A stretch of 64,000 nt of DNA, from assembly GCF_009617585.1 (NCBI RefSeq), contig NZ_WIXI01000022.1, forward strand, positions 488,176 to 552,175, read 5' to 3'. The position numbers were made by a program, and so were the translations under genes. This DNA is from Endobacterium cereale. Its GTDB lineage: Bacteria; Pseudomonadota; Alphaproteobacteria; Rhizobiales; Rhizobiaceae. A model generated the notes under the pieces. That model made no database searches. It had not been told where the DNA came from and saw only the letters and a list, made by a program, of their open reading frames with translations. Shown in pieces: positions 55,742-63,955 of the stretch (position 1 is the stretch's first letter; each line of letters opens with the position of its first letter).

Positions 55742-56314
55742 TCATCGTGATGTGAACAGACCAAGATTGAAAAGCTGCACGCGCCGGTTGTTTGCGGCAT
55801 CAGCCCTGGAAGCTTCGATGGGAAAGCTCTCGCCCACACCGACGGCAAAAATCCTTTCGGGAGCAATGGCAAAAGTGGTCGCCAGAATTTCCTGAATTGC
55901 GGCCGCCCGCCGCTGGCTGAGATCGAGATTGTGCTCCGCGCTGCCTGTCGCGCTGGTATGGCCAACGATCAGGAATTTGTAGTCCCAGAGATTGGGATGA
56001 TGAAGCGCGTCGGCGATCAGGCCAAGCGTGCGATAGGAGCCCGGTTCGATCATCACGGAATTGTTCTTGAAGTCGATTTCGACAACCATCTGAGGAAGTT
56101 TTGTGACCTTGCTCCAGTTCGGCAGAGACGCCATGGTTCCGCCGGCCATCGCCTCCTGTCGCAAGAGTTCGACATCAACGATGGGGGTGGCGCTGGTCAG
56201 CTTGCCGAGGCTGGTGACGATGCGTTGCTCCGAGACGGCTTGGGCCGCGGCAAGGCTTGCCGAAAGCCCAACGCCCAAACCAGCCAGCAGCGAGAGGCGG
56301 ATAATTTTTCTCAT
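55742..56314 (-). CDS. OmpA-C-domain envelope protein
   Basis: 190 residues from ATG 56314 with GGAGG 8 nt upstream. Sec signal about 1-24 (AAAQA). C-terminal OmpA-like peptidoglycan-binding domain (about 85-190): LIVGHTSATGSAEHNLDLSQ, RRAAAIQEIL and NRRVQLFNLG. No beta-barrel, so a soluble or peptidoglycan-attached periplasmic protein. Four bp after the Cys-rich gene. Confidence 0.85.
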   Translation of the reverse strand: MRKIIRLSLLAGLGVGLSASLAAAQAVSEQRIVTSLGKLTSATPIVDVELLRQEAMAGGTMASLPNWSKVTKLPQMVVEIDFKNNSVMIEPGSYRTLGLIADALHHPNLWDYKFLIVGHTSATGSAEHNLDLSQRRAAAIQEILATTFAIAPERIFAVGVGESFPIEASRADAANNRRVQLFNLGLFTSR

Positions 56315-56318
56315 AACC

Positions 56319-56738
56319 TTACCTCCAGCCGGCATCGATGATGGTCTGATTGCATTCTTTCCCAACCCGGCTATGGGCCTTGTTGAGGCATGCCAGAATG
56401 TATCCGTCTCCCTTCACGCCCTTGCAGCGCCGCGCCATATCGCCTCGACACACCTTTTCATACGCGCCTTGTGCCTGCTCGCGCTTCTCGACCGAAGTGA
56501 ACACGGTCGTCAGCGATCCCGAACACGTCGGCGATATCCGCGCACTGTTCTTTTGCAGGCATTCGGCGATCCTGCCGCTGCCAAGATTGATACCGTCACA
56601 GTGTTTCTTGACATCGGAGCCGCAGTCTTGCGCCAGTTTTGTCATCGCCTCGCCATAGCTGAGGGTCTGTGCCTGAACGGCTGTCATGCCGGCGAATTGT
56701 AGCAACATGCCGACCACGGCGACATTCACCACTTTCAT
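56319..56738 (-). CDS. Cysteine-rich (GLG1-type repeat) secreted protein
   Basis: 139 residues from ATG 56738 (ATG 56750 is also possible). Sec signal about 1-23 (AVQAQ). Two matching repeats: DCGSDVKKHCDGINLGSGRI then AECLQKNSARISPTC, and VCRGDMARRCKGVKGDGYIL then ACLNKAHSRVGKEC. Each has the C-x7-C-x12-13-C-x11-C spacing of the Cys-rich repeat best known from Golgi GLG1, also found in bacteria. Role in bacteria unknown. Third gene of the operon, 46 bp after DUF2950. Confidence 0.78.
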   Translation of the reverse strand: MKVVNVAVVGMLLQFAGMTAVQAQTLSYGEAMTKLAQDCGSDVKKHCDGINLGSGRIAECLQKNSARISPTCSGSLTTVFTSVEKREQAQGAYEKVCRGDMARRCKGVKGDGYILACLNKAHSRVGKECNQTIIDAGWR

Positions 56739-56784
56739 CGTGCGCCCCATGTTAAATTGCCTCATGCGTGCGTGCCGCGACGTT

Positions 56785-57720
56785 TTAATCATCGGTCACA
56801 CTCCATCGATCATCCGGATTGAACTGGCTGATATTAGGCGCGATCTTGTCCGTTTCGTCGCCGAGATCGGCCTGGTAGACGATGCCGTTGCGATTGACGA
56901 CAAAGGTTTTCACGCCGGTCTCGCCGTATTTCACCGGCCAGGCCACCAGCCCATAACCGGCAATCATGTTTCCGTTGATCACATAGTCATAGGCGCCACC
57001 GGCGATATTGCTGCCCTGGCGGGAGAGAACCTTGTAGCGGTAACCGAAATAGCCCTTCTCTTCCTTCGAATTGAATTGGACGAAATTGATAAAGGAGGAA
57101 GCAGGGCTGAATCCCAACCCTTGCCCCTCCGGCCAATACAGGCCATCGGCACGGCCGGCGCTACTCACGAGTTTTTGGGCGTATTCCAGCACACCGTCGC
57201 CATCGCGATCTTCGCTGGCATATTCCTCCTGCGCATCGATGTAACCGAGGACGGTTTCGATCGTCTCGATTTCGTTTTCGCCAACCCTGCGATTGACGAT
57301 CTCCTCGACGCCGGTAACGGGGTCGAAGGCAAACTTTCCATTCTCCATTTTTTCGATGGGAAATGGGAAAGGCCACATGATGTCGCCGATATCGATGATG
57401 CTCTGGTCCTTGTTCGTCTCAAGGCCGATGCGTCGGGACACACCTTCCTTGACCAGCGCGACCACATCATTGATGCCTTCGGTCGATTTGAGACGGTCGG
57501 CGTTCAGTCCGATGATCGCGGCAAGCTTGTCGAGATCAGAAGCCGCAGCAGCCTCCTTGAAGGCAGACATGGCTTCATCTGCCGATGAAAACTCCTGCGA
57601 AGGCGCTTCGGAGATAAGTCCATCAAGGTTTGGTCCCTCTGCGGAATTCACTGTCACCGGCAGCATCAAGAGGCCGGCAGCAACCGTCATTGGGACGGAA
57701 GATTTTCTACCTACACGCAT
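56785..57720 (-). CDS. DUF2950-family exported protein
   Basis: 311 residues, AAGGA 8 nt before ATG 57720. Sec signal about 1-26. Recognised by FSSADEAMSAFKEAAAASDL, YFGYRYKVLSRQGSNIAGGA and GYGLVAWPVKYGETGVKTFV. DUF2950 proteins are typically encoded next to DUF3300, as here (20 bp). Function unknown; the pairing implies a shared envelope task. Confidence 0.85.
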   Translation of the reverse strand: MRVGRKSSVPMTVAAGLLMLPVTVNSAEGPNLDGLISEAPSQEFSSADEAMSAFKEAAAASDLDKLAAIIGLNADRLKSTEGINDVVALVKEGVSRRIGLETNKDQSIIDIGDIMWPFPFPIEKMENGKFAFDPVTGVEEIVNRRVGENEIETIETVLGYIDAQEEYASEDRDGDGVLEYAQKLVSSAGRADGLYWPEGQGLGFSPASSFINFVQFNSKEEKGYFGYRYKVLSRQGSNIAGGAYDYVINGNMIAGYGLVAWPVKYGETGVKTFVVNRNGIVYQADLGDETDKIAPNISQFNPDDRWSVTDD

Positions 57721-57740
57721 GACAAGATCCTTCTCTCTAC

Positions 57741-59096
57741 CTATCTGCGACGCCCGCCATGGGGCATGCGGGCATGTCCGCCACCACCGCCCCGATGGGC
57801 CGCCATATGGGCGCCGCCGCGTGGACCGGCATGGTGACCGCCTCCCATCGACAGCCCACCTCGTTGAGAATGCATTCTGGCTTGACTGCGCGGCCTGACT
57901 TCCCCGAGCCCTGATGGTCGGCTTGGACGATGATCTCTCTTTGCCGCCATGGAGTGGCGAGCGCTGCCCCGCTGGGCCTGAGGGCGCGGATTGATCTGGG
58001 CGCGATGCGCCTCTGGCGAACGACTGGCATGATCGCGCACGCCTCCGGCCTGCTGGCGCACCTTGTTGGCCCGTACGTCCTTGATGGTCGAAGGAGAAAT
58101 TTTTGCACGTTCGATATTGGCGGCGTGGGATCTTACGGATTTTGCCTTGGCACGGACTTCATTGTTGCCGCCGGCTTCAAGCCTGTTGCGGAAATTATTG
58201 CCGTCGATCTTTGAAAACTGATTGTGGTCGAACTTGATCTTGCTTCGGTCAATGTTCTTCCAGTCGGCATTGTTGAAATCGATCTTTCCATTGCGGTTGT
58301 TCATGCAATGATCGCAGTCGATATCGATATCGTTTCCATCGAACCGGCCACCCCAGACACCCCAGTCGTTCCAGTCGACAACGGCTCCGAACACGGCGCC
58401 GGTCACAAAGCCGGCAAAATAGGTCGCGGTCGGATAGACATAATTCGGATAGGGCTCGGGATAATAACCGATCGGTGCCGGGGCGTAGCTCTCGTCATAG
58501 AGCATCCGCGGCTCATATTGCGGAACATAGATCTTTTCGGGGTTCGCCGACTGGATGACCACATTGTCGTTCTGCTGAACGACACTGATCTTGTCATCAT
58601 CCTTGATAAGCCCGTTGGCCACGGCCTTGTCGCGTAATGTCTGGATCGCGATCAGCATATCCTTCTGCTGATTGGCGACCACATCACCCAATTGCTGGGT
58701 CCATTCGAGATCGTCGCTCATCATCTTGACGACATCCGGATAGTTCAGCAGAGAAACGATGCTTCCATCCCAATCCTCTTTCGGCTTCAGTGAGGGGGTC
58801 GACTTGACCTGGTCGAGAAACCGCGCCGCTTCGACGATCTGCAGCGGAAAGAGCGATGCGGATGTCGTCAGAGCCACCAACGCATCCGGATACAAAGCTA
58901 TGCGAGCGACAAGCACCTGCATTTGCTTGTCATCGAGTAGACCGGAAGAAGCTTCTTGCGCGGACTCAACGGGCGTTGCTGGCCTCGGGGAAGGCTGTTG
59001 CGCCCTCAGCCCTTGATCGCTGACAATGATCGATGCCGCTGCAGCCAAGGAGACTGCGAACTTCCATCGAAGCCCGCGGGAGGATTTATAAAGCAT
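57741..59096 (-). CDS. DUF3300-family exported protein
   Basis: 451 residues from ATG 59096 (AGGAG 8 nt upstream). Signal sequence about 1-33. Conserved N-terminal domain: LVARIALYPDALVALTTSAS, FLDQVKSTPSLKPKEDWDGS and VVANQQKDMLIAIQTLRDKA, then YVPQYEPRMLYD. The C-terminal 150 residues are Arg/His/Gly-rich low complexity, ending in a GGGGHARMPHGGRRR tail, probably unstructured and cationic. First gene of the five-gene operon, behind motif copy B. Confidence 0.85.
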   Translation of the reverse strand: MLYKSSRGLRWKFAVSLAAAASIIVSDQGLRAQQPSPRPATPVESAQEASSGLLDDKQMQVLVARIALYPDALVALTTSASLFPLQIVEAARFLDQVKSTPSLKPKEDWDGSIVSLLNYPDVVKMMSDDLEWTQQLGDVVANQQKDMLIAIQTLRDKAVANGLIKDDDKISVVQQNDNVVIQSANPEKIYVPQYEPRMLYDESYAPAPIGYYPEPYPNYVYPTATYFAGFVTGAVFGAVVDWNDWGVWGGRFDGNDIDIDCDHCMNNRNGKIDFNNADWKNIDRSKIKFDHNQFSKIDGNNFRNRLEAGGNNEVRAKAKSVRSHAANIERAKISPSTIKDVRANKVRQQAGGVRDHASRSPEAHRAQINPRPQAQRGSARHSMAAKRDHRPSRPSGLGEVRPRSQARMHSQRGGLSMGGGHHAGPRGGAHMAAHRGGGGGHARMPHGGRRR

Positions 59097-59228
59097 CGAC
59101 ACAACTCCTGTCTGACTGCGCAACCGACGGCAGCTTCAACGCAGCAGCATGGAGCTGGTGCTCACCGAAAGTCGGCATCCTGAATTCTCTTGAGCCTTCG
59201 GACAGCGCACCAAAAAAGTGGGAGGCGT

Positions 59229-59248
59229 GGAAGTACGTTACTGTAAAT
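59229..59248 (-). promoter_or_regulatory. Island operator motif, copy B
   Basis: Minus strand ATTTACAGTAACGTACTTCC, identical to copy A over 20 bases, 132 nt upstream of the DUF3300 start. Confidence 0.6.
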
Positions 59249-59525
59249 GACGATATTGCCTGCACAGGCCGGTGCTCAACGCCGTGATCCCGCAGCACTC
59301 GCCTGTAAGATGTACATCGAAGTATTTTCGCTGCTTCCAGCATCTTCGGCTGAGCCATCGGTGACATTCAACGGCCGTCTCACCGGCGACTTGACGAGAC
59401 GCCTTGCTCATATGTCAAAAGCTCGCTTAGCGCCGAATACACAAGATAATTCGGCAGTTTTACTCTCAACGAACGCAGCGCTTTAGGCGCCTTTGGTCCA
59501 CAGCGGACTCCATCGTTACATCAGG

Positions 59526-59545
59526 ATTAACTGTAACGTACTTCT
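59526..59545 (+). promoter_or_regulatory. Island operator motif, copy C
   Basis: ATTAACTGTAACGTACTTCT, 17 of 20 identical to copies A and B, 110 nt upstream of the sulfatase start and pointing at it. Confidence 0.55.
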
Positions 59546-59654
59546 GCATTGACAGGTTAGCTGGCACTAAATTTCCGTCACTCTCAATGAGAGTTGCTGC
59601 TCGCTCTCATGAAATTCTGCCATCTGTAATCTGAGAACCACGGAGGCTTGACCG

Positions 59655-61229
59655 ATGAGACTTTCTGGCAAACTTGCTGCGTTAGCAGTGCTGCTCCTCA
59701 GCAGCTCCAGCTTTGCACAACAGTCCCGAACCCCGCCCCCTAATAAGCCGAATATCCTTGTTATCTTTGGCGACGACATCGGCCAAGCCAACGTTTCGGC
59801 TTACACGATGGGGGTGATGGGCTATCGAACACCAAATATTGACCGCATCGCTAAAGAAGGCGCGATTTTCACCGACTATTATGCCGAGCAGAGTTGCACG
59901 GCAGGGCGGTCAACCTTCATCACGGGCCAAGCAACGTTGCGGACCGGTCTCTCCAAGGTTGGTTTACCTGGCGCCCCTATCGGCCTCCAGAGCAGCGATG
60001 CCACGATTGCGTCGGCGCTCAAGCAGGGAGGCTATGCCACCGGTCAGTTTGGCAAAAACCATCTTGGTGATCGTGACGAGTTTCTTCCGACAAACCACGG
60101 CTTCGACGAGTTCTTCGGCAATCTCTACCACCTAAACGCCGAGGAAGAGCCGGAAGACCGCAATTACCCGCAGGACCCAAGCTTCCGGAAGCAATACGGC
60201 CCTAGAGGCGTCATCAAGGCCTCTGCAGATGGTAGGATCGAGGACACCGGGGCGCTCACCCGCAAGCGCATGGAGACTATCGACAACGAGACGTCTGCCG
60301 CTGCTATCGATTTCATGAAGCGCCAACATGATCAAGGCAAGCCTTTCTTCACTTGGTTCAACACTACGCGCATGCATGCACGCACCCATGTCAGCGACGC
60401 CCACCGCAGTCCGCCGGGTCTAACCGCTCCAACCGAATATGCAGACGGGATGGTGGAGCACGACGGGATTGTCGGCGACGTGCTGAATTCGCTCGATGAG
60501 ATGGGCATCGCAGACAATACGATCGTCGTCTATACGACCGACAACGGCCCACACGAGAATACGTGGCCGGACGCCGCGAATTCTCCGTATCGGAACGAGA
60601 AGACCTCCAATTGGGAAGGCGCATTTCGAGTTCCGGCGATGGTTCGTTGGCCTGGGCATATACAGCCAGCGACCCAATTGAATGGGATCGTGTCTGGCCT
60701 CGATTGGTTTCCAACGCTGCTTGCCGCGACGGGGGACATCGACATCAAAGATCGCCTGCTGAAGGGTACCTCACTCGGCGGCAAGAACTATAAAAACCAC
60801 CTCGACGGCTTTAACCAGCTCGACTATCTGACTGGAAAAGCTCCGACCAGTGCCCGTCGGCAGTTCTTTTACTTCAATGACGACGGTGATCTTGTCAGCC
60901 TACGCTACGAAAACTGGAAGCTCGTTTTCGAGGAACAGCGGGTAAATGGCACAATGGCAATTTGGGCTGAGCCGTTTACCAAGCTACGCCTCCCGAAGAT
61001 GTTCGATCTGCGTGCTGACCCTTACGAAAAGGCGGATATCACGTCGAACACATACTGGGATTGGCTCTTTCAGCATGCCTATCTCGTAGTTCCAGCCCAA
61101 GCGGAAGTGGCAAAATTCTTTGCTACCTTCAAGGACTACCCACCCGCGCAACGTCCTGCGAGCTTCTCTATAGATCAAATTCAGGAAAGGCTGAACGCGT
61201 CGTTCAATACAATGGGTGGCGGACGGTAA
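59655..61229 (+). CDS. Secreted arylsulfatase-type sulfatase
   Basis: 524 residues. Sec signal about 1-22 (SFAQQ). Metal Asp pair in VIFGDDIGQ (40-41), formylglycine motif CTAGR at Cys81 (needs a formylglycine-generating enzyme), TPNIDRIAKEG, GKNHLGD, YTTDNGPH and late C-terminal strand. Cleaves sulfate esters in the periplasm or outside. The C-terminal segment FKDYPPAQRPASFSIDQIQE is echoed downstream at 61457-61564. Codon usage and AT content differ from the core genes. Motif copy C lies upstream. Confidence 0.88.
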   Translation: MRLSGKLAALAVLLLSSSSFAQQSRTPPPNKPNILVIFGDDIGQANVSAYTMGVMGYRTPNIDRIAKEGAIFTDYYAEQSCTAGRSTFITGQATLRTGLSKVGLPGAPIGLQSSDATIASALKQGGYATGQFGKNHLGDRDEFLPTNHGFDEFFGNLYHLNAEEEPEDRNYPQDPSFRKQYGPRGVIKASADGRIEDTGALTRKRMETIDNETSAAAIDFMKRQHDQGKPFFTWFNTTRMHARTHVSDAHRSPPGLTAPTEYADGMVEHDGIVGDVLNSLDEMGIADNTIVVYTTDNGPHENTWPDAANSPYRNEKTSNWEGAFRVPAMVRWPGHIQPATQLNGIVSGLDWFPTLLAATGDIDIKDRLLKGTSLGGKNYKNHLDGFNQLDYLTGKAPTSARRQFFYFNDDGDLVSLRYENWKLVFEEQRVNGTMAIWAEPFTKLRLPKMFDLRADPYEKADITSNTYWDWLFQHAYLVVPAQAEVAKFFATFKDYPPAQRPASFSIDQIQERLNASFNTMGGGR

Positions 61230-61246
61230 ATAGGCATCAACAATGG

Positions 61247-61267
61247 GCCCGGACGTTTCGTCCGGGC
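61247..61267 (+). terminator. Sulfatase terminator
   Basis: GCCCGGACG / CGTCCGGGC 9-bp stem with a TTT loop, 17 nt after the stop, followed by GGAATTTTCG. Confidence 0.6.
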
Positions 61268-61456
61268 GGAATTTTCGCTTCATGTGAAGCATGAATAGGA
61301 CCCATCGGGATCCGACGCTCTTGTTTCGATTGCTGTTACCATACGACCGACTGCGCGAAGACTGCTGATGGCCCATTCCCGCCATTTCCCGCTTAGTAGT
61401 GGTGCTTGAAACGAGCCAAAACTTTGGCCAAGCTGCGACCAATAACAGCGTGTGGG

Positions 61457-61564
61457 CGTTTCTTGGGAACGTTCAAGGACTGCCGATCAGCCCAGGGAGG
61501 CGCAAGCTTCTGGATCAACCAGATCCAAGAACCACTGAGGAAGTCGTTTGACGCAATAGCCCAA
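61457..61564 (+). pseudogene. Relic of the 3' end of a second sulfatase gene
   Basis: Translates to RFLGTFKDCRSAQGGASFWI then NQIQEPLRKSFDAIAQ, aligning with the C terminus of the sulfatase (KFFATFKDYPPAQRPASFSI then DQIQERLNASFNTM) at roughly half its residues. No catalytic domain precedes it. Divergence suggests an old paralogue, not a fresh copy. The 404-bp gap 61230-61633 holds nothing else recognisable apart from the hairpin at 61247-61267. Confidence 0.65.
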
Positions 61565-61633
61565 TTTCGGCGGGCAAGACCGGCTCACGGCACCCGTGAG
61601 CCAGCGCCTTCCCGTCTACCTTCGGGAACTCCA

Positions 61634-62290
61634 ATGGAAAACCAATCGTATATCCAAATGGACGTGCGAGACAGCGGCAGCAAACGCAGCCGTTCGTCAG
61701 TCGATCTCGTCGTAGACGCTTTCATCTTGGCCGCTTCAAGCGTTCCCATGACAAAGACTGTTTGCAAAGAAGGCCCTCTCCTTTTCAATTTCGCCAATGA
61801 CGCGTCTCGCTACGATCACGATGAGATCACGCAGGTTTTGAAGAAACAAGACAAAGGCGGCCGGCAGACCCGCCGTTACGACGAGCATCTGTTTCGGCAA
61901 TTGCTGGACAGCGTGGTTGGCAAACCGCACGCCATTACCGCTTGCTTGATTGATACCCACCCTTCTTCGGGAAAACCGTCACAAAAGCTTCTGCAATGGA
62001 GGGAGTTCGTCGATCCCGCCCGCGACGGCGCTGTACTGCCAATCGTCAGGATCAGAGCGAGCATGTGCGCGGCATACCGTGGAGGCGTCGTCAAACTTGA
62101 AAACGCACTCACCGACAACGGCTACCTACCATTCCTCATCAAAAATGAGGGAAACACGGACCTGAATGAGAAATTGCGTGCCAAGATTGGCGCTGCATTC
62201 GAGCTTATAGGCGCTTATCAAAAGAATGCGCGTCGTGTCGGCAGTGCTTTTACAGTCCCACAATGGCCCGCGATAGTTCTGATGAGTTAA
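61634..62290 (+). CDS. Unknown cytoplasmic protein
   Basis: 218 residues from ATG 61634; the open frame continues upstream only through the sulfatase relic. No signal peptide or membrane segment. N terminus basic and Ser-rich (SGSKRSRSS), centre with KKQDKGGRQTRRYDEHLFRQ, C terminus helical (KLRAKIGAAFELIGAYQKNA). No family recognised. SD weak (GGGAAC). Stands between sulfatase relic and membrane protein. Confidence 0.55.
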   Translation: MENQSYIQMDVRDSGSKRSRSSVDLVVDAFILAASSVPMTKTVCKEGPLLFNFANDASRYDHDEITQVLKKQDKGGRQTRRYDEHLFRQLLDSVVGKPHAITACLIDTHPSSGKPSQKLLQWREFVDPARDGAVLPIVRIRASMCAAYRGGVVKLENALTDNGYLPFLIKNEGNTDLNEKLRAKIGAAFELIGAYQKNARRVGSAFTVPQWPAIVLMS

Positions 62291-62389
62291 AATAGGAAAC
62301 CATCGAGCACAGGTATCCCGGGCCTAATCAGGTTCCGATCCGCATTCCATCGCGGAGAAGAAGCCGTCAGCCAGGCCCGCGAAACGTCA

Positions 62390-62409
62390 GTTTACAGTAA
62401 CATACTTTC
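62390..62409 (+). promoter_or_regulatory. Island operator motif, copy D
   Basis: GTTTACAGTAACATACTTTC, 17 of 20 identical to copies A and B, only 36 nt before the start of the membrane-protein gene and pointing at it. Confidence 0.55.
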
Positions 62410-62444
62410 GTTGAGCCGAAACTCCTGTCCTTGTAGGGGACGAC

Positions 62445-63665
62445 ATGAGCGAACAACCAATCAATGTTCCTCCCGAGAAGGGCCCGCCAGGCGTTGCACC
62501 ACGCAGACCGCTTGCGTTGCGCCTCGCCCATGGCGGGCCCTTTTTTCACATTCAACGAAAGCTTGGACTTGTTCATGAAACGGATTTGCGGGCGTGGCCA
62601 CGAGCCGCCCTTTATGTAAGCCTGGCGTGGGCTGTGCCGCTATTTCTGACGCTTCCGATTCTATCCGGATCTTCAAGCGCAATGTCGGATTACCTTTCTG
62701 ATCCTGCTCCCCTCAGCCGATTTCTGATCGGTGTCGGCTGCTTCATCCTCGCGGAGAAAAGGATCGAGGCTACTGTGGACGAAAAATTGAGCCAATTCGA
62801 TCACACCGCGCTCGTCGCCACAGGTTCACAAGCCCTGCAGGGCAAGGCGGCTTCCTTGGCGGAAAGAAGAAAAAACGCAGGTTTTGCAGAGGTCATTTGC
62901 CTTCTCCTCGCGGTCGCGGCCAGCGCTTTTGCCTTCGATAGCCATCGAGATGGGTCCGTCTTGACGTGGGCAGCAACGCAGGAGGTCGACGAAACCGTCA
63001 TTACGCTTGCTGGCTGGTGGTGTTTATTCGTTAGTATCCCACTCTTCTTCTTTCTATTCCTGCGTTGCCTGTGGCGTCATGTCGTCCTGGTCGGTTTTCT
63101 ACATCGTCTTGCCTGCTTTAATTTGCGCCTGGTAGCAACGCATCCCGATGGCAAAGCTGGTCTGTCATTTTTTGGAAACTATCCAAATGCTTACTGGCCG
63201 TTCGTCTTCGGAGCCAGTTGTGCGATCGCGGCAGCTCTTTGGAAGCACGCAGGTCAGTCCGCACTCTCCGCAACCACCTTCGCCACGGTCATGGGGGCAT
63301 GGCTGCTCATCGTGCTCGTGTTTTTCGCGGCAGGTCTGTTGGCGTTTTCCCAACCTATCCGCGCCGTCAAGGAGGCGTCTCTCCAGAAAATCTCGGCTCA
63401 AGCCACCATCTTCCAGCGATCGTCGGAACGGCACGCTTTAGGAGAAAATGTCGCTGCGAATGACCCGAGCGAAAAAGAGGATTTGGCAGGCCCCGACATG
63501 ACGAAGCAATATGAACAGGTAGGCAAGGTTTCAAGCTTGCTGGTTGACAGAAGCATGCTCCTGCCCTTGGCTGCGGCCGCGCTTCTGCCCTTTTCTGTTG
63601 CTGGAGCCACCCACATTCCGGCAAAGGAGGTCTTGTCTGTTTTCAAGAAACTCCTTCTTTTGTGA
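62445..63665 (+). CDS. Unknown multi-span membrane protein
   Basis: 406 residues. About six to seven hydrophobic segments: near 50-72, 88-104, 149-165, 190-220, 245-262, 275-300 and 378-398. The N-terminal ~45 residues (Pro/Arg-rich, RRPLALRLAHGGPFFHIQRK) and the 300-370 loop are cytoplasmic-like. A Gln/Ala-rich helical loop with EKRIEATVDEKL follows TM2. No family recognised. It is led directly by motif copy D and is the last intact gene of the island. Confidence 0.6.
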   Translation: MSEQPINVPPEKGPPGVAPRRPLALRLAHGGPFFHIQRKLGLVHETDLRAWPRAALYVSLAWAVPLFLTLPILSGSSSAMSDYLSDPAPLSRFLIGVGCFILAEKRIEATVDEKLSQFDHTALVATGSQALQGKAASLAERRKNAGFAEVICLLLAVAASAFAFDSHRDGSVLTWAATQEVDETVITLAGWWCLFVSIPLFFFLFLRCLWRHVVLVGFLHRLACFNLRLVATHPDGKAGLSFFGNYPNAYWPFVFGASCAIAAALWKHAGQSALSATTFATVMGAWLLIVLVFFAAGLLAFSQPIRAVKEASLQKISAQATIFQRSSERHALGENVAANDPSEKEDLAGPDMTKQYEQVGKVSSLLVDRSMLLPLAAAALLPFSVAGATHIPAKEVLSVFKKLLLL

Positions 63666-63679
63666 GGAGTGAGGCCGAT

Positions 63680-63955
63680 ATGAAAAGTCGCTGCAAGATG
63701 TCGATCGAACACGTTTCCCAACAGCAATAACGTTGAGCCGCCCTAAGAGCCGCCAGAGAATTTAAAGCGAAAATTGACAGGCTGAAAACACAGTTCGATC
63801 CGACCCAAACCGCGATCGCCATTTTCAAGCTAATCTTGCTAGCGCGAAACTATGCCGACGAACAGTCCAAGCGTCGTTTGATGCCGACATTGGAGGCTTA
63901 TAACGTCACTTTAGAACGTCCAGGATGCGTCTTGCTTGGCTGGATTGAGGGTTGA
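63680..63955 (+). pseudogene. Short broken ORF running into the right repeat
   Basis: In one frame: MKSRCKMSIEHVSQQQ, stop (63728-63730), R, stop (63734-63736), then AALRAAREFKAKIDRLKTQF, DPTQTAIAIFKLILLARNYA and DEQSKRRLMPTLEAYNVTLE, ending with a TGA at 63953-63955 inside the direct repeat. The second part reads like real protein with amphipathic helices. Two adjacent stops suggest decay; a start after them is not evident. Family not recognised. Confidence 0.35.

Larger units (their letters stand above)
59097..59654. other. Divergent promoter region of operon and sulfatase
   Basis: 558 bp with no gene supported; short open frames in all directions lack SDs. It holds motif copy B facing left and copy C facing right, so the DUF3300 operon and the sulfatase gene are driven divergently from this region. 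Confidence 0.6.

Noticed and set aside
63643..63828. 61-codon minus-strand frame at the end of the island membrane-protein gene
   Set aside because: Overlaps the 3' end of the intact gene and the protein-like plus-strand frame; no SD.
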